Positions 1 through 6,465 of a stretch of 11,038 nucleotides of DNA are shown here, one piece after another. The stretch covers positions 1 to 11,038 of the forward strand of contig CAYPDX010000044.1 in assembly GCA_964409695.1 (NCBI GenBank), read 5' to 3'. The DNA comes from JABDAD01 sp964409695. Lineage in GTDB: Bacteria > Pseudomonadota > Alphaproteobacteria > Rickettsiales > Rickettsiaceae. The notes beneath the pieces are model-generated. The model did no database searches, was not told where the DNA came from, and saw only the letters and a program-made list of their open reading frames with translations. The stretch's first letter is position 1. Each line of letters opens with the position of its first letter. The position numbers and the translations under genes were made by a program.

Positions 1-914
1 GTAATAGTGCAACTTTTATATTCATTGTAGTCAGGGTATTTCAAGGGGTTTTTGCTTCAGGTGAGAATACAGTAGCGCCTTTTTTTATAATAAAAAATTC
101 TTCTTCAGAGCAGGCAACTCGAACAAGCGGTTACTATAATTGCTCTACTATGACTGGCGTGATTATGGCCTCAGTATTTGCCACTATAGTAAGTTATAGT
201 TCGGAGCCTGCTTTTTACTGGAGATATGCATTTATTTTTGGGTTTTTTACTGCACTAGCTGGGATTTTTTTAAGAATGACAATAGTTTTAGAAGCAGAGC
301 AATTAATTCCTAAAATCTCTATAGGAAACGTATTTGCAATAGTTGCAAAGCATAAAATTTCTGTATTACGTATTATTCTTGTCGGAAGTTTTAGTTATAT
401 TACGTACACTGTTCCCTTTGTGTTTATGAATAATTTTGTGCCTCAGATAACAAATATAACATTGGGAGAGATGCTACAATTAAATAGCATCTTACTTGTT
501 ATGGATACAGCTCTTATCCCAGTTTTTGGATTATTAGCAGAGAATTTTAATCGCTCAAAATTTATGGGTAGTATGAGCGCTTTGATAGCGGTCACAGCTA
601 TTCCTTTATTCTATTTTTTAGATGGTAGTAGTTTTATTTATATCATGTTTGTACGTTTAGTGATTATTATAGGAGGGCTTGCATATCTCGCTCCTATATA
701 CGCATGGTATTACGATCTAGTAGATGAGCCAGATAGATATATAGTTGTAGGGGTAGGCTATAGTATAGGTGAAGAAATTTTAGGAAGGAATAGTACGGCA
801 ATATGTTTGTGGCTTTGGTATTATTTTAAAAATCCAGTTGCGCCAGCTTTCTACATAGTTGCTGTTGCTATACTTGCAAGCCTAGCTCTTACAGCTCGGT
901 GGAAAAAAGAATAA
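1..914 (+). CDS. MFS transporter, ProP-like metabolite/H+ symporter family (5' partial)
   Basis: Inner-membrane secondary transporter of the major facilitator superfamily; the substrate cannot be told from this fragment. The frame is open from base 3, so the gene begins outside the window and the ATG at 150 is only an internal methionine. The first residues read VRVFQGVFASGEN, the helix-4 RxxQGxxxxGE signature of ProP/sugar-symporter-like MFS proteins. About eight or nine hydrophobic segments follow, with a charged central loop (around ATG-frame residues 48-70) joining the N- and C-terminal helix bundles. The C-terminal segment with IGEEILGRNSTAICLWLW resembles the end of the many ProP-like paralogues of Rickettsiales. 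303 residues are visible, against a usual total of about 420-440. It is followed directly by a non-coding region and faces rlmH tail to tail. Family assignment is firm; proline/betaine specificity is not implied. Confidence 0.85.
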   Translation, partial: NSATFIFIVVRVFQGVFASGENTVAPFFIIKNSSSEQATRTSGYYNCSTMTGVIMASVFATIVSYSSEPAFYWRYAFIFGFFTALAGIFLRMTIVLEAEQLIPKISIGNVFAIVAKHKISVLRIILVGSFSYITYTVPFVFMNNFVPQITNITLGEMLQLNSILLVMDTALIPVFGLLAENFNRSKFMGSMSALIAVTAIPLFYFLDGSSFIYIMFVRLVIIIGGLAYLAPIYAWYYDLVDEPDRYIVVGVGYSIGEEILGRNSTAICLWLWYYFKNPVAPAFYIVAVAILASLALTARWKKE

Positions 915-1090
915 AAGACCGCTTTAGCCGTTGGAATCAGGATCCTCTAGAGACCTGAACACTATTATTGGTTGTGATACTTAAGCCACGGCAAAAGCAG
1001 AGACAACCATTCTCAATTACTTATAGTCCTGGGAACGCATGTCCGGACGCACTAAGCAGCCTCAAAGTTATTATAGGTGATAAGTTTTTA
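915..1090 (+). ncRNA. Candidate structured RNA, possibly 6S RNA (ssrS-like)
   Basis: This stretch between two convergent genes has no ORF and is visibly GC-richer (especially 1031-1063) than the AT-rich surroundings, a common mark of RNA genes in such genomes. It can fold as a long irregular rod: GCTTTAG 921-927 with CTAAGC 1052-1057 (one bulged T), CCG 928-930 with CGG 1044-1046, CAGGA 938-942 with TCCTG 1027-1031, and an apical arm GGTTGT 970-975 with ACAACC 1003-1008. A weak stem (TTAT 1069-1072 with ATAA 1080-1083) followed by TTTTT 1085-1089 could end it, and another T-rich stretch lies at 1099-1112. The size, the rod shape with a central open region and a 3' segment of the form GCATG..AAGC.GCCT.AAA recall 6S RNA, the RNA polymerase-binding regulator. 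The match is by eye only. Transfer-messenger RNA, RNase P and SRP signatures were not recognised. Exact ends are uncertain. Confidence 0.4.
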
Positions 1091-1113
1091 GTAAGCAACT
1101 TTTTTGTTTTTTC

Positions 1114-1569
1114 TTATTTATGATACTTACCGCCAGCTGCTATTGTTTCTGCTCTGTATATTTGTTCGAGTAATAAAATTCGTGCAATCTGGTGTGGCAT
1201 TGTAAATTTCGACATTGAAAGTATAAAATCAGCGTTCTTTTTAACCGTATCAGAAATACCATGGGAGCCCCCAATAATAAAGCTAATAGATTTAGCATTT
1301 CTGCTCCAACTTTGGAGTCTATCAGAAAAATTTGAGCTACTAAGCTCAGATCCCGAACTATCAAGAACAACTGTTAATTCTGAATTATCAGCACTTTTTT
1401 GAAGTAATATACTTTCTTTTAATATTTGTTCTTGCTCACTTAAATGTGAAAGTGGAGATAGTATGCTTAATTGAATTTTTGATTTGATTTGCTTTATATA
1501 ATGATTTTCAGCTTCTTTAAATTCTTGCTGAGTTTTGCCAATTGCAACTATTGTTATTTTAGAAAACAT
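1114..1569 (-). CDS. rlmH: RlmH, 23S rRNA pseudouridine-1915 N3-methyltransferase
   Basis: SPOUT-class methyltransferase that uses SAM to methylate pseudouridine 1915 in helix 69 of 23S rRNA on assembled 70S ribosomes in the cytosol. Diagnostic features are the N-terminal strand ITIVAIGK (residues 5-12), the SAM-binding glycine segment FIIGGSHGIS (97-106), the trefoil-knot segment MPHQIARILLLEQIYRA (124-140), and the invariant C-terminal YHK ending (149-151). The length of 151 residues matches the family (about 155). I chose the ATG at 1569 rather than the in-frame ATG at 1608: the latter would add 13 atypical residues and leave only 6 bp to the start of divergent rsmE. No clear Shine-Dalgarno is seen for either start. 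It is divergent from rsmE and convergent with the upstream transporter. Identification is very secure. Confidence 0.97.
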   Translation of the reverse strand: MFSKITIVAIGKTQQEFKEAENHYIKQIKSKIQLSILSPLSHLSEQEQILKESILLQKSADNSELTVVLDSSGSELSSSNFSDRLQSWSRNAKSISFIIGGSHGISDTVKKNADFILSMSKFTMPHQIARILLLEQIYRAETIAAGGKYHK

Positions 1570-1614
1570 TTTTTTTATGTATATTATTGTTTGTAGAATA
1601 GATAGCATAAAAAT

Positions 1615-2319
1615 ATGAAATATTCAAAACATCCTAGATTATATATAAGCTCAAAATTAGCTTCGGATAAGAATATTATTCTGGATGATGATCAATCTAA
1701 TTATTTAAAAAATGTTCTTAGATTAAAAAACGGCTTTAAACTCAGGGTCTTTAATGAAGAAGATGGTGAATATCTTGCTAATTTTCATATTAACGGGAAA
1801 GAATGTAGTATTGAGTTATTTGAGAAATTTCGTGAATCTCAGAAACAAAAACACAATATTACTGTCCTAGCGCCACTTATTAAATCTGATAAATTGGAGT
1901 TAATATGTGATATGGCAACTCAGCTTGGAATTTCATATTTAATTCCAATTATTACTGAGAGGGTGCAGAGGAGGGATGTTAATTTAGAACGTCTTAATAA
2001 GATTGTTCTTGAAGCAACAAGACAATCTGAAAGATTTTCAGCTCCTATTATTTCAGACTCAAGGCGCCTTAATGACATCAAGTTTGAAGATTTTGATATT
2101 ATATTATTTGCTAATGAAATGGAGCAAAGTGCAAAAAATTTAAAAATTGATATTGGGCAAAAAATTGCGGTTTTAGTAGGGCCGGAAGGTGGTTTTACGG
2201 AAGATGAGATTAAGTTTTTAATTAGTAAAAAAAATATATTTTCTGTAAGTTTAGGAGAGAATGTTCTGAGATCTGAAACTTCCGTAGTTTCTTTGCTAAG
2301 CTTTGTTAATTTGACTTAG
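1615..2319 (+). CDS. rsmE: RsmE, 16S rRNA (uracil-1498-N3)-methyltransferase
   Basis: SPOUT methyltransferase that makes m3U1498 in helix 44 of 16S rRNA, near the decoding site, using SAM. The N-terminal PUA-like part contains RLYIS (8-12) and NYLKNVLRLK (29-38). The catalytic trefoil-knot domain contains KSDKLELICDMATQLG (90-105), EATRQSER (133-140, normally EA.EQS.R), the SAM-loop VGPEGGF (188-194) and LGENVLRSETS (213-223), all hallmarks of RsmE. The 234 residues equal the usual family length. The ATG at 1615 has no obvious Shine-Dalgarno. The 45-bp gap to rlmH is almost pure A/T and must hold both promoters. No convincing intrinsic terminator follows, so read-through into the glycosyltransferase cluster 130 bp downstream is possible. 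Confidence 0.97.
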   Translation: MKYSKHPRLYISSKLASDKNIILDDDQSNYLKNVLRLKNGFKLRVFNEEDGEYLANFHINGKECSIELFEKFRESQKQKHNITVLAPLIKSDKLELICDMATQLGISYLIPIITERVQRRDVNLERLNKIVLEATRQSERFSAPIISDSRRLNDIKFEDFDIILFANEMEQSAKNLKIDIGQKIAVLVGPEGGFTEDEIKFLISKKNIFSVSLGENVLRSETSVVSLLSFVNLT

Positions 2320-2344
2320 AATTTTCAGGCATAATTGTTCAAGG

Positions 2345-2391
2345 CTGATTACTATGCAAACATATTATTATCCTTTAATTAGGTTAATCAG
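2345..2391. repeat. Inverted repeat between rsmE and the glycan cluster
   Basis: CTGATTA (2345-2351) and TAATCAG (2385-2391) are perfect 7-bp inverted arms separated by 33 bases. The element lies in the 130-bp gap upstream of the GT25 gene and could be a weak RNA hairpin or a binding site. In an AT-rich genome arms of this length and spacing can arise by chance, so confidence is low. Confidence 0.25.
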
Positions 2392-2443
2392 TACAAAAGG
2401 TGATGGGAAAGTGATTGAAGCAAGCGAAATAATAGGAAGGTAA
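2354..2443 (+). CDS. Possible 29-codon leader ORF before the GT25 gene
   Basis: A short ORF starts at ATG 2354 and stops at TAA 2441-2443, six bases before the GT25 start codon. It encodes 29 residues beginning MQTYYYPLIR with three consecutive tyrosines, ending EIIGR. A weak AAGG lies 9 bases upstream. Its last two codons, GGA AGG, make up most of the AGGAAGG sequence (2434-2440) that is the Shine-Dalgarno of the GT25 gene, so its translation would run over that site and could couple or regulate the next gene. I recognise no family. It may equally be a gene remnant or chance. Confidence 0.2.
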   Translation: MQTYYYPLIRLISTKGDGKVIEASEIIGR

Positions 2444-2449
2444 TATAGA

Positions 2450-3328
2450 ATGAATTACAGTATTTTATTGAGCTTTGGCAAGTTTGTTAAAAAAAGACGG
2501 TTATATATTTTTTGCTTTGGGATGCTTATAATTTTGTCGATATATATAAGTGATTTAATAGTTTTAAAATATAAATATACGGGCGACTATAAGGTTTTAG
2601 ATTCAATTGATAAAATATATGTGCTGAATTTAGATAGGCATACTGGAAGATATGCGAATACAGAAAAGGCGATAGATGGATTAAAGCTTGGTGCTGGAAT
2701 TGAAAGATTCAGTGCAATTGATGGGAGGAAGATAAGGTTGATTAATGAGTCAACGGGAAAGGTAATAACTGCTGATATGTTATTACCCAATAGCGGGCTA
2801 CTAAGTGGTAGATTTAAAATCGAATATCCAAATTCAAAATTGAATGATCTATATGTTGATATAAAATTAAGAGAGTTTACTAAAAGAGCGGCTGGTGAGT
2901 TCGGATGTTATTGTAGCCATAGAGAAATTTGGAATGATATTTTAGAAAAGGGCTATAAAAAAGTTCTTGTTGTAGAAGATGATGTTAACTTTGTAAAATT
3001 TAGTAGAGAGATTTTAGCTTTAAGTATGGAAAATATACCAAAGGATTACGACCTTCTATATCTTGTTGTATCTGGTAGATTTTATAGTTTAGATTATTCA
3101 ACCATGTTGATGTTTTATACAAAAATTTTCGGTAATATTACTTCTACTGAGGCCTATATTTTAACTGCTAATGGTGCAAGGATTTTATTAGAAAATACGA
3201 AGAATTCAGACCTTCATATTGATCATAAGATGAGTAAAATAATACAGGACGGTAAGATTAATGCATATGCTGTCCACCCATTTATTATTTTACAAGGGGC
3301 CGAGTCAATTATCTCGTCTAACGAATAA
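2450..3328 (+). CDS. Membrane-anchored GT25 family glycosyltransferase (LPS biosynthesis type)
   Basis: Member of glycosyltransferase family 25 (LgtB/LpsA-type beta-glycosyltransferases that extend lipooligosaccharide from nucleotide-sugar donors). Motifs in order: DKIYVLNLDRHTGR (54-67), the family start motif; FSAIDGRKI (87-95); GEFGCYCSHREIW (149-161), the conserved G.xGC..SH..W; VVEDDV (174-179), the acidic donor/metal site; and AYILTANGARILL (235-247). Length 292 is normal for the family plus an N-terminal extension. The extension holds a basic stretch (KFVKKRR, 11-17) and a hydrophobic segment at about 18-39, giving a signal-anchor appearance not usual for GT25. The start is well supported by AGGAAGG 9 bases upstream of the ATG. 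It opens a seven-gene same-strand run with 43 bp to the next gene. The sugar and linkage are not predictable. Confidence 0.92.
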   Translation: MNYSILLSFGKFVKKRRLYIFCFGMLIILSIYISDLIVLKYKYTGDYKVLDSIDKIYVLNLDRHTGRYANTEKAIDGLKLGAGIERFSAIDGRKIRLINESTGKVITADMLLPNSGLLSGRFKIEYPNSKLNDLYVDIKLREFTKRAAGEFGCYCSHREIWNDILEKGYKKVLVVEDDVNFVKFSREILALSMENIPKDYDLLYLVVSGRFYSLDYSTMLMFYTKIFGNITSTEAYILTANGARILLENTKNSDLHIDHKMSKIIQDGKINAYAVHPFIILQGAESIISSNE

Positions 3329-3330
3329 TA

Positions 3331-3371
3331 TTAGTATTTTTATTATTTGGCAAATTTAAGGGGTTTTTTAA
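3331..3371 (+). repeat. Duplicated 5' leader, copy 1 (before first GT10 gene)
   Basis: The 41 bases before the first GT10 start codon align with 4448-4486 before the second (about 32 of 39 aligned positions identical, one 2-base gap). The shared pattern is TT.GTATTTT..., TTTGG.AAATT, then .AGGG. and TTTTTT just before the ATG. It includes a strong Shine-Dalgarno, AAGGGG at 3358-3363, eight bases from the ATG. The duplication of the fucosyltransferase gene therefore included its translation-initiation region. Confidence 0.75.
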
Positions 3372-4403
3372 ATGAAAAATTGTAAGTTCTATCTTATTTT
3401 AGTAGCAATGTTCGTTGGCGTATTTGCATTCTATAGTAAAGAAGCGCTACAAGATTTGTATATAGTCCTAAAAGGATACGCAATATATAATAGTGAAGAT
3501 TTCCACAACGGTAAACTTACATTAAAAGTACGAATACTTAATAGACCCATATACGAACGTGTCCCTATTTTAACGATTGATAGAATTCTAAAGGAAAAAT
3601 ATAATGTTAAATATGTGAATGATGATTCATATGACCTTGTTATAGATGGTCCTGATAGGACTGAATTTGTACGAAAAACAATAAATAACCCTAAATCTGT
3701 AAAATTTTTCTATACTGAAGAATCGGTAAAGCCTCCAATATCGAATTATGATTTATCTATTGGTTTTGATTATATAGAAGATCCAAAATACATAAGAATC
3801 CCGTATGCGTATGTTGACCATTTTAGACATATATTTCACAATATTGATATTCACTATAATAGAAAAAAAGATCAAGGTTTGTGCAATCCAAATAAACCTG
3901 TATTTGCATGTATTGTTACAAGCAATGTTAAGTATGGAGATGGCGCTATACTTAGGACTAGGCTTTTCCATTTGCTGTCTTTATACAAAGAAGTTTTAAG
4001 TGGTGGAAGAGGGTTGAATAATATAGGCAAGGAGCTCCAGTATTATGATGCTATGGAGTTTATGAGTCAATGTAAGTTCGTTATCGCTTATGAAAATAGA
4101 GATTACGATGGGTATATTACGGAAAAAGTATTTCAGGCTTATTTCTCTGGCGCTATTCCTCTTTATTATGGGAATAAGTCTGTGATGCATGATATAAATA
4201 AGAATGCAATTATTTACCAAGGTGATTTTAAATCAGAGAGTGATTTAGTGAATTATATAAAAAAAGTGGATCAGGATGATGATCTATATTGTAGGATTTG
4301 GAACCAAAATATTATTGATAGGCCTGAGAAGAGCTATAGGGAAGTTTACGGCAAGCTTCGAGTTAAGATTTTTGAAGTTTTAGATGCAAAGTTGAAACTC
4401 TAG
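3372..4403 (+). CDS. GT10 family alpha-1,3/4-fucosyltransferase, copy 1
   Basis: Transfers fucose from GDP-fucose onto a glycan acceptor. The family 10 donor-binding motif is at 235-268: KFVIAYEN followed by YDGYITEKVFQAYFSG and IPLYYG, with E241, N242 and TEK 250-252 corresponding to the conserved FENS...YxTEK of bacterial and animal alpha-1,3-fucosyltransferases. Further family traits are the segment PVFACIVTSN (176-185), the opening strand of the C-terminal Rossmann domain, and YKEVLSGGRGLNN (205-217). A hydrophobic segment at about 6-22 after MKNCK forms an N-terminal anchor. The 343 residues fit a GT10 enzyme without the heptad repeats known from Helicobacter. It is a tandem paralogue of the next gene: the last 109 residues are 90/109 identical, while the first 40 or so have diverged. 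No GDP-fucose synthesis genes are in view. Donor specificity rests on family membership. Confidence 0.92.
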   Translation: MKNCKFYLILVAMFVGVFAFYSKEALQDLYIVLKGYAIYNSEDFHNGKLTLKVRILNRPIYERVPILTIDRILKEKYNVKYVNDDSYDLVIDGPDRTEFVRKTINNPKSVKFFYTEESVKPPISNYDLSIGFDYIEDPKYIRIPYAYVDHFRHIFHNIDIHYNRKKDQGLCNPNKPVFACIVTSNVKYGDGAILRTRLFHLLSLYKEVLSGGRGLNNIGKELQYYDAMEFMSQCKFVIAYENRDYDGYITEKVFQAYFSGAIPLYYGNKSVMHDINKNAIIYQGDFKSESDLVNYIKKVDQDDDLYCRIWNQNIIDRPEKSYREVYGKLRVKIFEVLDAKLKL

Positions 4404-4428
4404 GCAAGTATTTAGGTAGGTATTTAAT

Positions 4429-4457
4429 TTGACTTAACATGCTTGTGTTGGTATTTT
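4429..4457 (+). promoter_or_regulatory. Candidate sigma-70 promoter before second GT10 gene
   Basis: TTGACT (4429-4434) and TATTTT (4452-4457) are separated by 17 bases, matching the -35 and -10 consensus at 5/6 and 4/6 positions and placing the ATG about 23 bases after the predicted transcription start. The first GT10 gene has the same TATTTT but no comparable -35. In DNA this AT-rich such matches are frequent, so this is suggestive only. Confidence 0.35.
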
Positions 4458-4486
4458 GATTTTTTGGTAAATTCCAGGGATTTTTT
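4448..4486 (+). repeat. Duplicated 5' leader, copy 2 (before second GT10 gene)
   Basis: Second copy of the leader at 3331-3371. It carries the Shine-Dalgarno AGGGA (4476-4480) followed by six T and the ATG at 4487. Differences from copy 1 are scattered single substitutions plus loss of two A before the start codon. Confidence 0.75.
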
Positions 4487-5500
4487 ATGAAAAGATGGTT
4501 GTTACGTGTTGTTTTATCTATTGTGGTAATAAGCATAGGTCTAATTGCACACCACCAGTATAAACTATACAAAAAACCCCGGGGATACACAAAACATAGT
4601 AGTACAGACTTCAATAATGGAAAGCCAACTTTGAGAATTAGGATATTAAACAGGCCTCCGAAAGAGCATATACCTATGCTAACTTTTGATAGGATATTAA
4701 AGGAAAAATATAATCTTATTTACGTTAAAGATGATTCATATGATCTGGTTATAGATGGTCCGCATGAAAATAAGCCAATAGGCAACCAAAAAGCTGTAAA
4801 GTTTTGGTATACTGAAGAGGCTGTAAAGCCAGACCTATCTAAATATGATCTCTCAATAGGGTTTGACAATATAGATGATCCAAGATATATTAGAATTCCT
4901 TATGTATATGTCGATCATTTTCATCATAAATTTCCCCAGATAGATGTTAATTATAATAGGGTGGGTGTTCAAGGTGAATGTAATCCAAAAAAGCCTGAAT
5001 TTGCTTGTATTATTGCTAGCAATGCAACTAACGGTGCTGGTGCGGCCCTTAGGATTAGATTATTTCATAAACTCTCTTTATATAAAAAAGTTTTAAGCGG
5101 TGGGAGAACTTTAAATAATGTGGGAGGGCCTGTAGATTTTTCAAAAACACTTGATTGGATGAGTCAGTGTAAATTTGTAATTGCTTATGAAAACCAAGAC
5201 TATGACGGATATATTACAGAAAAAGTTTTTCAGGCTTATTTTTCGGGATCTGTTCCAATTTATTTTGGGAATAAATCTGTTTTAAATGATATCAATAAAG
5301 ATGCAATTATTTACCAAGGTGATTTTAAATCTGAAGATGATCTAGTCAATTATATAAAAAAAGTCGATCAGGACGATGATCTATATTGCAAGATTTGGAA
5401 GCAGAATATTATTGATAGGCCTGAAAAAGGTTACAAAGAAGTTTACGATAAGTTGAAGGCAAAGATGTTTGAAGTGCTTGATGGGAAGTTGAAGATTTAA
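4487..5500 (+). CDS. GT10 family alpha-1,3/4-fucosyltransferase, copy 2
   Basis: Tandem paralogue of the preceding fucosyltransferase, 337 residues. The GDP-fucose-binding motif lies at 229-262 (KFVIAYENQDYDGYITEK, E235/N236, TEK 244-246, then FSGSVPIYFG). Upstream are PEFACIIASN (170-179) and YKKVLSGGRTLNN (199-211). All positions expected to matter in the motif are kept, so it appears functional. The N-terminus differs: a basic start MKRWLLR, a hydrophobic segment at about 8-21, then a very basic stretch (residues 25-36), so the orientation of the anchor is ambiguous. Conservation with copy 1 is highest over the C-terminal donor domain, and lower over the N-terminal acceptor-binding half, a pattern compatible with the two enzymes using different acceptors or linkages. 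The start is fixed by AGGGA six bases before the ATG. Confidence 0.92.
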   Translation: MKRWLLRVVLSIVVISIGLIAHHQYKLYKKPRGYTKHSSTDFNNGKPTLRIRILNRPPKEHIPMLTFDRILKEKYNLIYVKDDSYDLVIDGPHENKPIGNQKAVKFWYTEEAVKPDLSKYDLSIGFDNIDDPRYIRIPYVYVDHFHHKFPQIDVNYNRVGVQGECNPKKPEFACIIASNATNGAGAALRIRLFHKLSLYKKVLSGGRTLNNVGGPVDFSKTLDWMSQCKFVIAYENQDYDGYITEKVFQAYFSGSVPIYFGNKSVLNDINKDAIIYQGDFKSEDDLVNYIKKVDQDDDLYCKIWKQNIIDRPEKGYKEVYDKLKAKMFEVLDGKLKI

Positions 5501-5555
5501 TTGTTTTTTTAAATAATATAAAGTAAAACGCTATTTTGTATAATTGAGGTTTCGA

Positions 5556-6464
5556 GTGTTCTCCAAATTTAAGATGTTATTATTAATTTTAATAACAATT
5601 TTTTCTGCTGTTTTAGTATGTAAAGTTTTTAAACTTGAAAGAAAACTACAAATTGCTGGAAAAGAAGTACATCATTTTTATGATATAGTGGATATAGAAT
5701 ACAAGGAAAGATTTGCAGAATTGCTAAAAGTATATTCAGTCTCAGATGAATCTGGTCCATTAGTCTTTTATAGGCATGGAAGGTCCAATGATGGTGGGTA
5801 CGTTGTGCCTGAAAAAGCTATGAGTATGGCAGATGTTTTAATGGGTTATGGTATAGCAGACGATAATTCGTTTGAAGAACAATTCTCGGATAAATATAAT
5901 AAACCTTCATATGGTTTTGATTGTGGCATTGATAATATTGTTAGTAAAAATAAATTATTTGCATTTGTAAAACAGTGTTTAGCTACTGACAGTAATTTAT
6001 ATTCTGATCAAATTTCAAATAAGAATATTTCCTCTTTTTCTTCTCACATTAAAGATCTGAACCTAGAAGACAAGAAGGTTTTTATAAAAATGGATATTGA
6101 AGGCGCGGAGTACGAAGCGTTTGAAGATATTTTATGGAGAGCGAGTAATGTTACTGGGATTGTATTAGAAATACATTTTTGGGATTTAATCACATTAAAT
6201 AAAGCAATAAAATTACTTCAAAATCTACATAAGGATTTTCTTCTGGTTCATGTCCATTCAAATAATTGCGTGGACGATTCGTTCGTAACGAGAAATTCAA
6301 TTGGTAACATAAGGAATACACTTGAATTGACTTTTATTAATAAATCACTAGTAACAAGTCATCAACTATCTAATAATCAAAAACATCCTACGGATCTAGA
6401 TATGCCAAATTGCACAAATAAATCTGATAAGCCATTTGAAATATTGATTAAAGATAATGATTAA
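5556..6464 (+). CDS. FkbM/METTL24-like SAM-dependent methyltransferase, membrane-anchored
   Basis: Predicted SAM-dependent O-methyltransferase of the Methyltransf_21 (FkbM) superfamily, closer in layout to METTL24-like proteins than to the FkbM genes downstream. With a GTG start at 5556 it has 302 residues. Visible are a hydrophobic segment at about 7-22, GRSNDGGYVVPE (75-86), the SAM-binding loop equivalent GYGIADDNSFEEQF (97-110), YGFDCGID (119-126), and the FkbM signature FIKMDIEGAEYEAFEDI (176-192), followed by LEIHFW (204-209), VHVHSNN (231-237) and ELTFINK (257-263). The GTG is chosen because GAGG (5546-5549) stands six bases before it; TTG 5544 and ATG 5574 are in-frame alternatives. 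The tail after 263 is polar and unconserved-looking. It ends 1 base before the next start (if ATG 6466), implying co-transcription. The substrate is unknown, perhaps a hydroxyl on the sugars added by neighbouring transferases. Confidence 0.85.
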   Translation: MFSKFKMLLLILITIFSAVLVCKVFKLERKLQIAGKEVHHFYDIVDIEYKERFAELLKVYSVSDESGPLVFYRHGRSNDGGYVVPEKAMSMADVLMGYGIADDNSFEEQFSDKYNKPSYGFDCGIDNIVSKNKLFAFVKQCLATDSNLYSDQISNKNISSFSSHIKDLNLEDKKVFIKMDIEGAEYEAFEDILWRASNVTGIVLEIHFWDLITLNKAIKLLQNLHKDFLLVHVHSNNCVDDSFVTRNSIGNIRNTLELTFINKSLVTSHQLSNNQKHPTDLDMPNCTNKSDKPFEILIKDND

Positions 6465-6465
6465 A

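Noticed and set aside
150..914. ATG at 150 as the start of the MFS gene
   Set aside because: The same frame is open back to base 3 and encodes the conserved RxxQGxxxxGE helix before this methionine, so the gene begins outside the window.
1570..1608. Longer rlmH start at 1608
   Set aside because: It adds 13 residues not seen in the family and leaves only 6 bases to the rsmE start.
4363..4614. Minus-strand ORFs opposite the glycosyltransferase and methyltransferase genes
   Set aside because: They are antisense to well-supported coding regions and their translations show no recognisable features.
5539..5544. Perfect TATAAT before the first methyltransferase gene as a promoter
   Set aside because: No -35 at a suitable distance, and transcription would start after the GAGG ribosome-binding site of the chosen GTG. 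It would only make sense if the gene started at ATG 5574.
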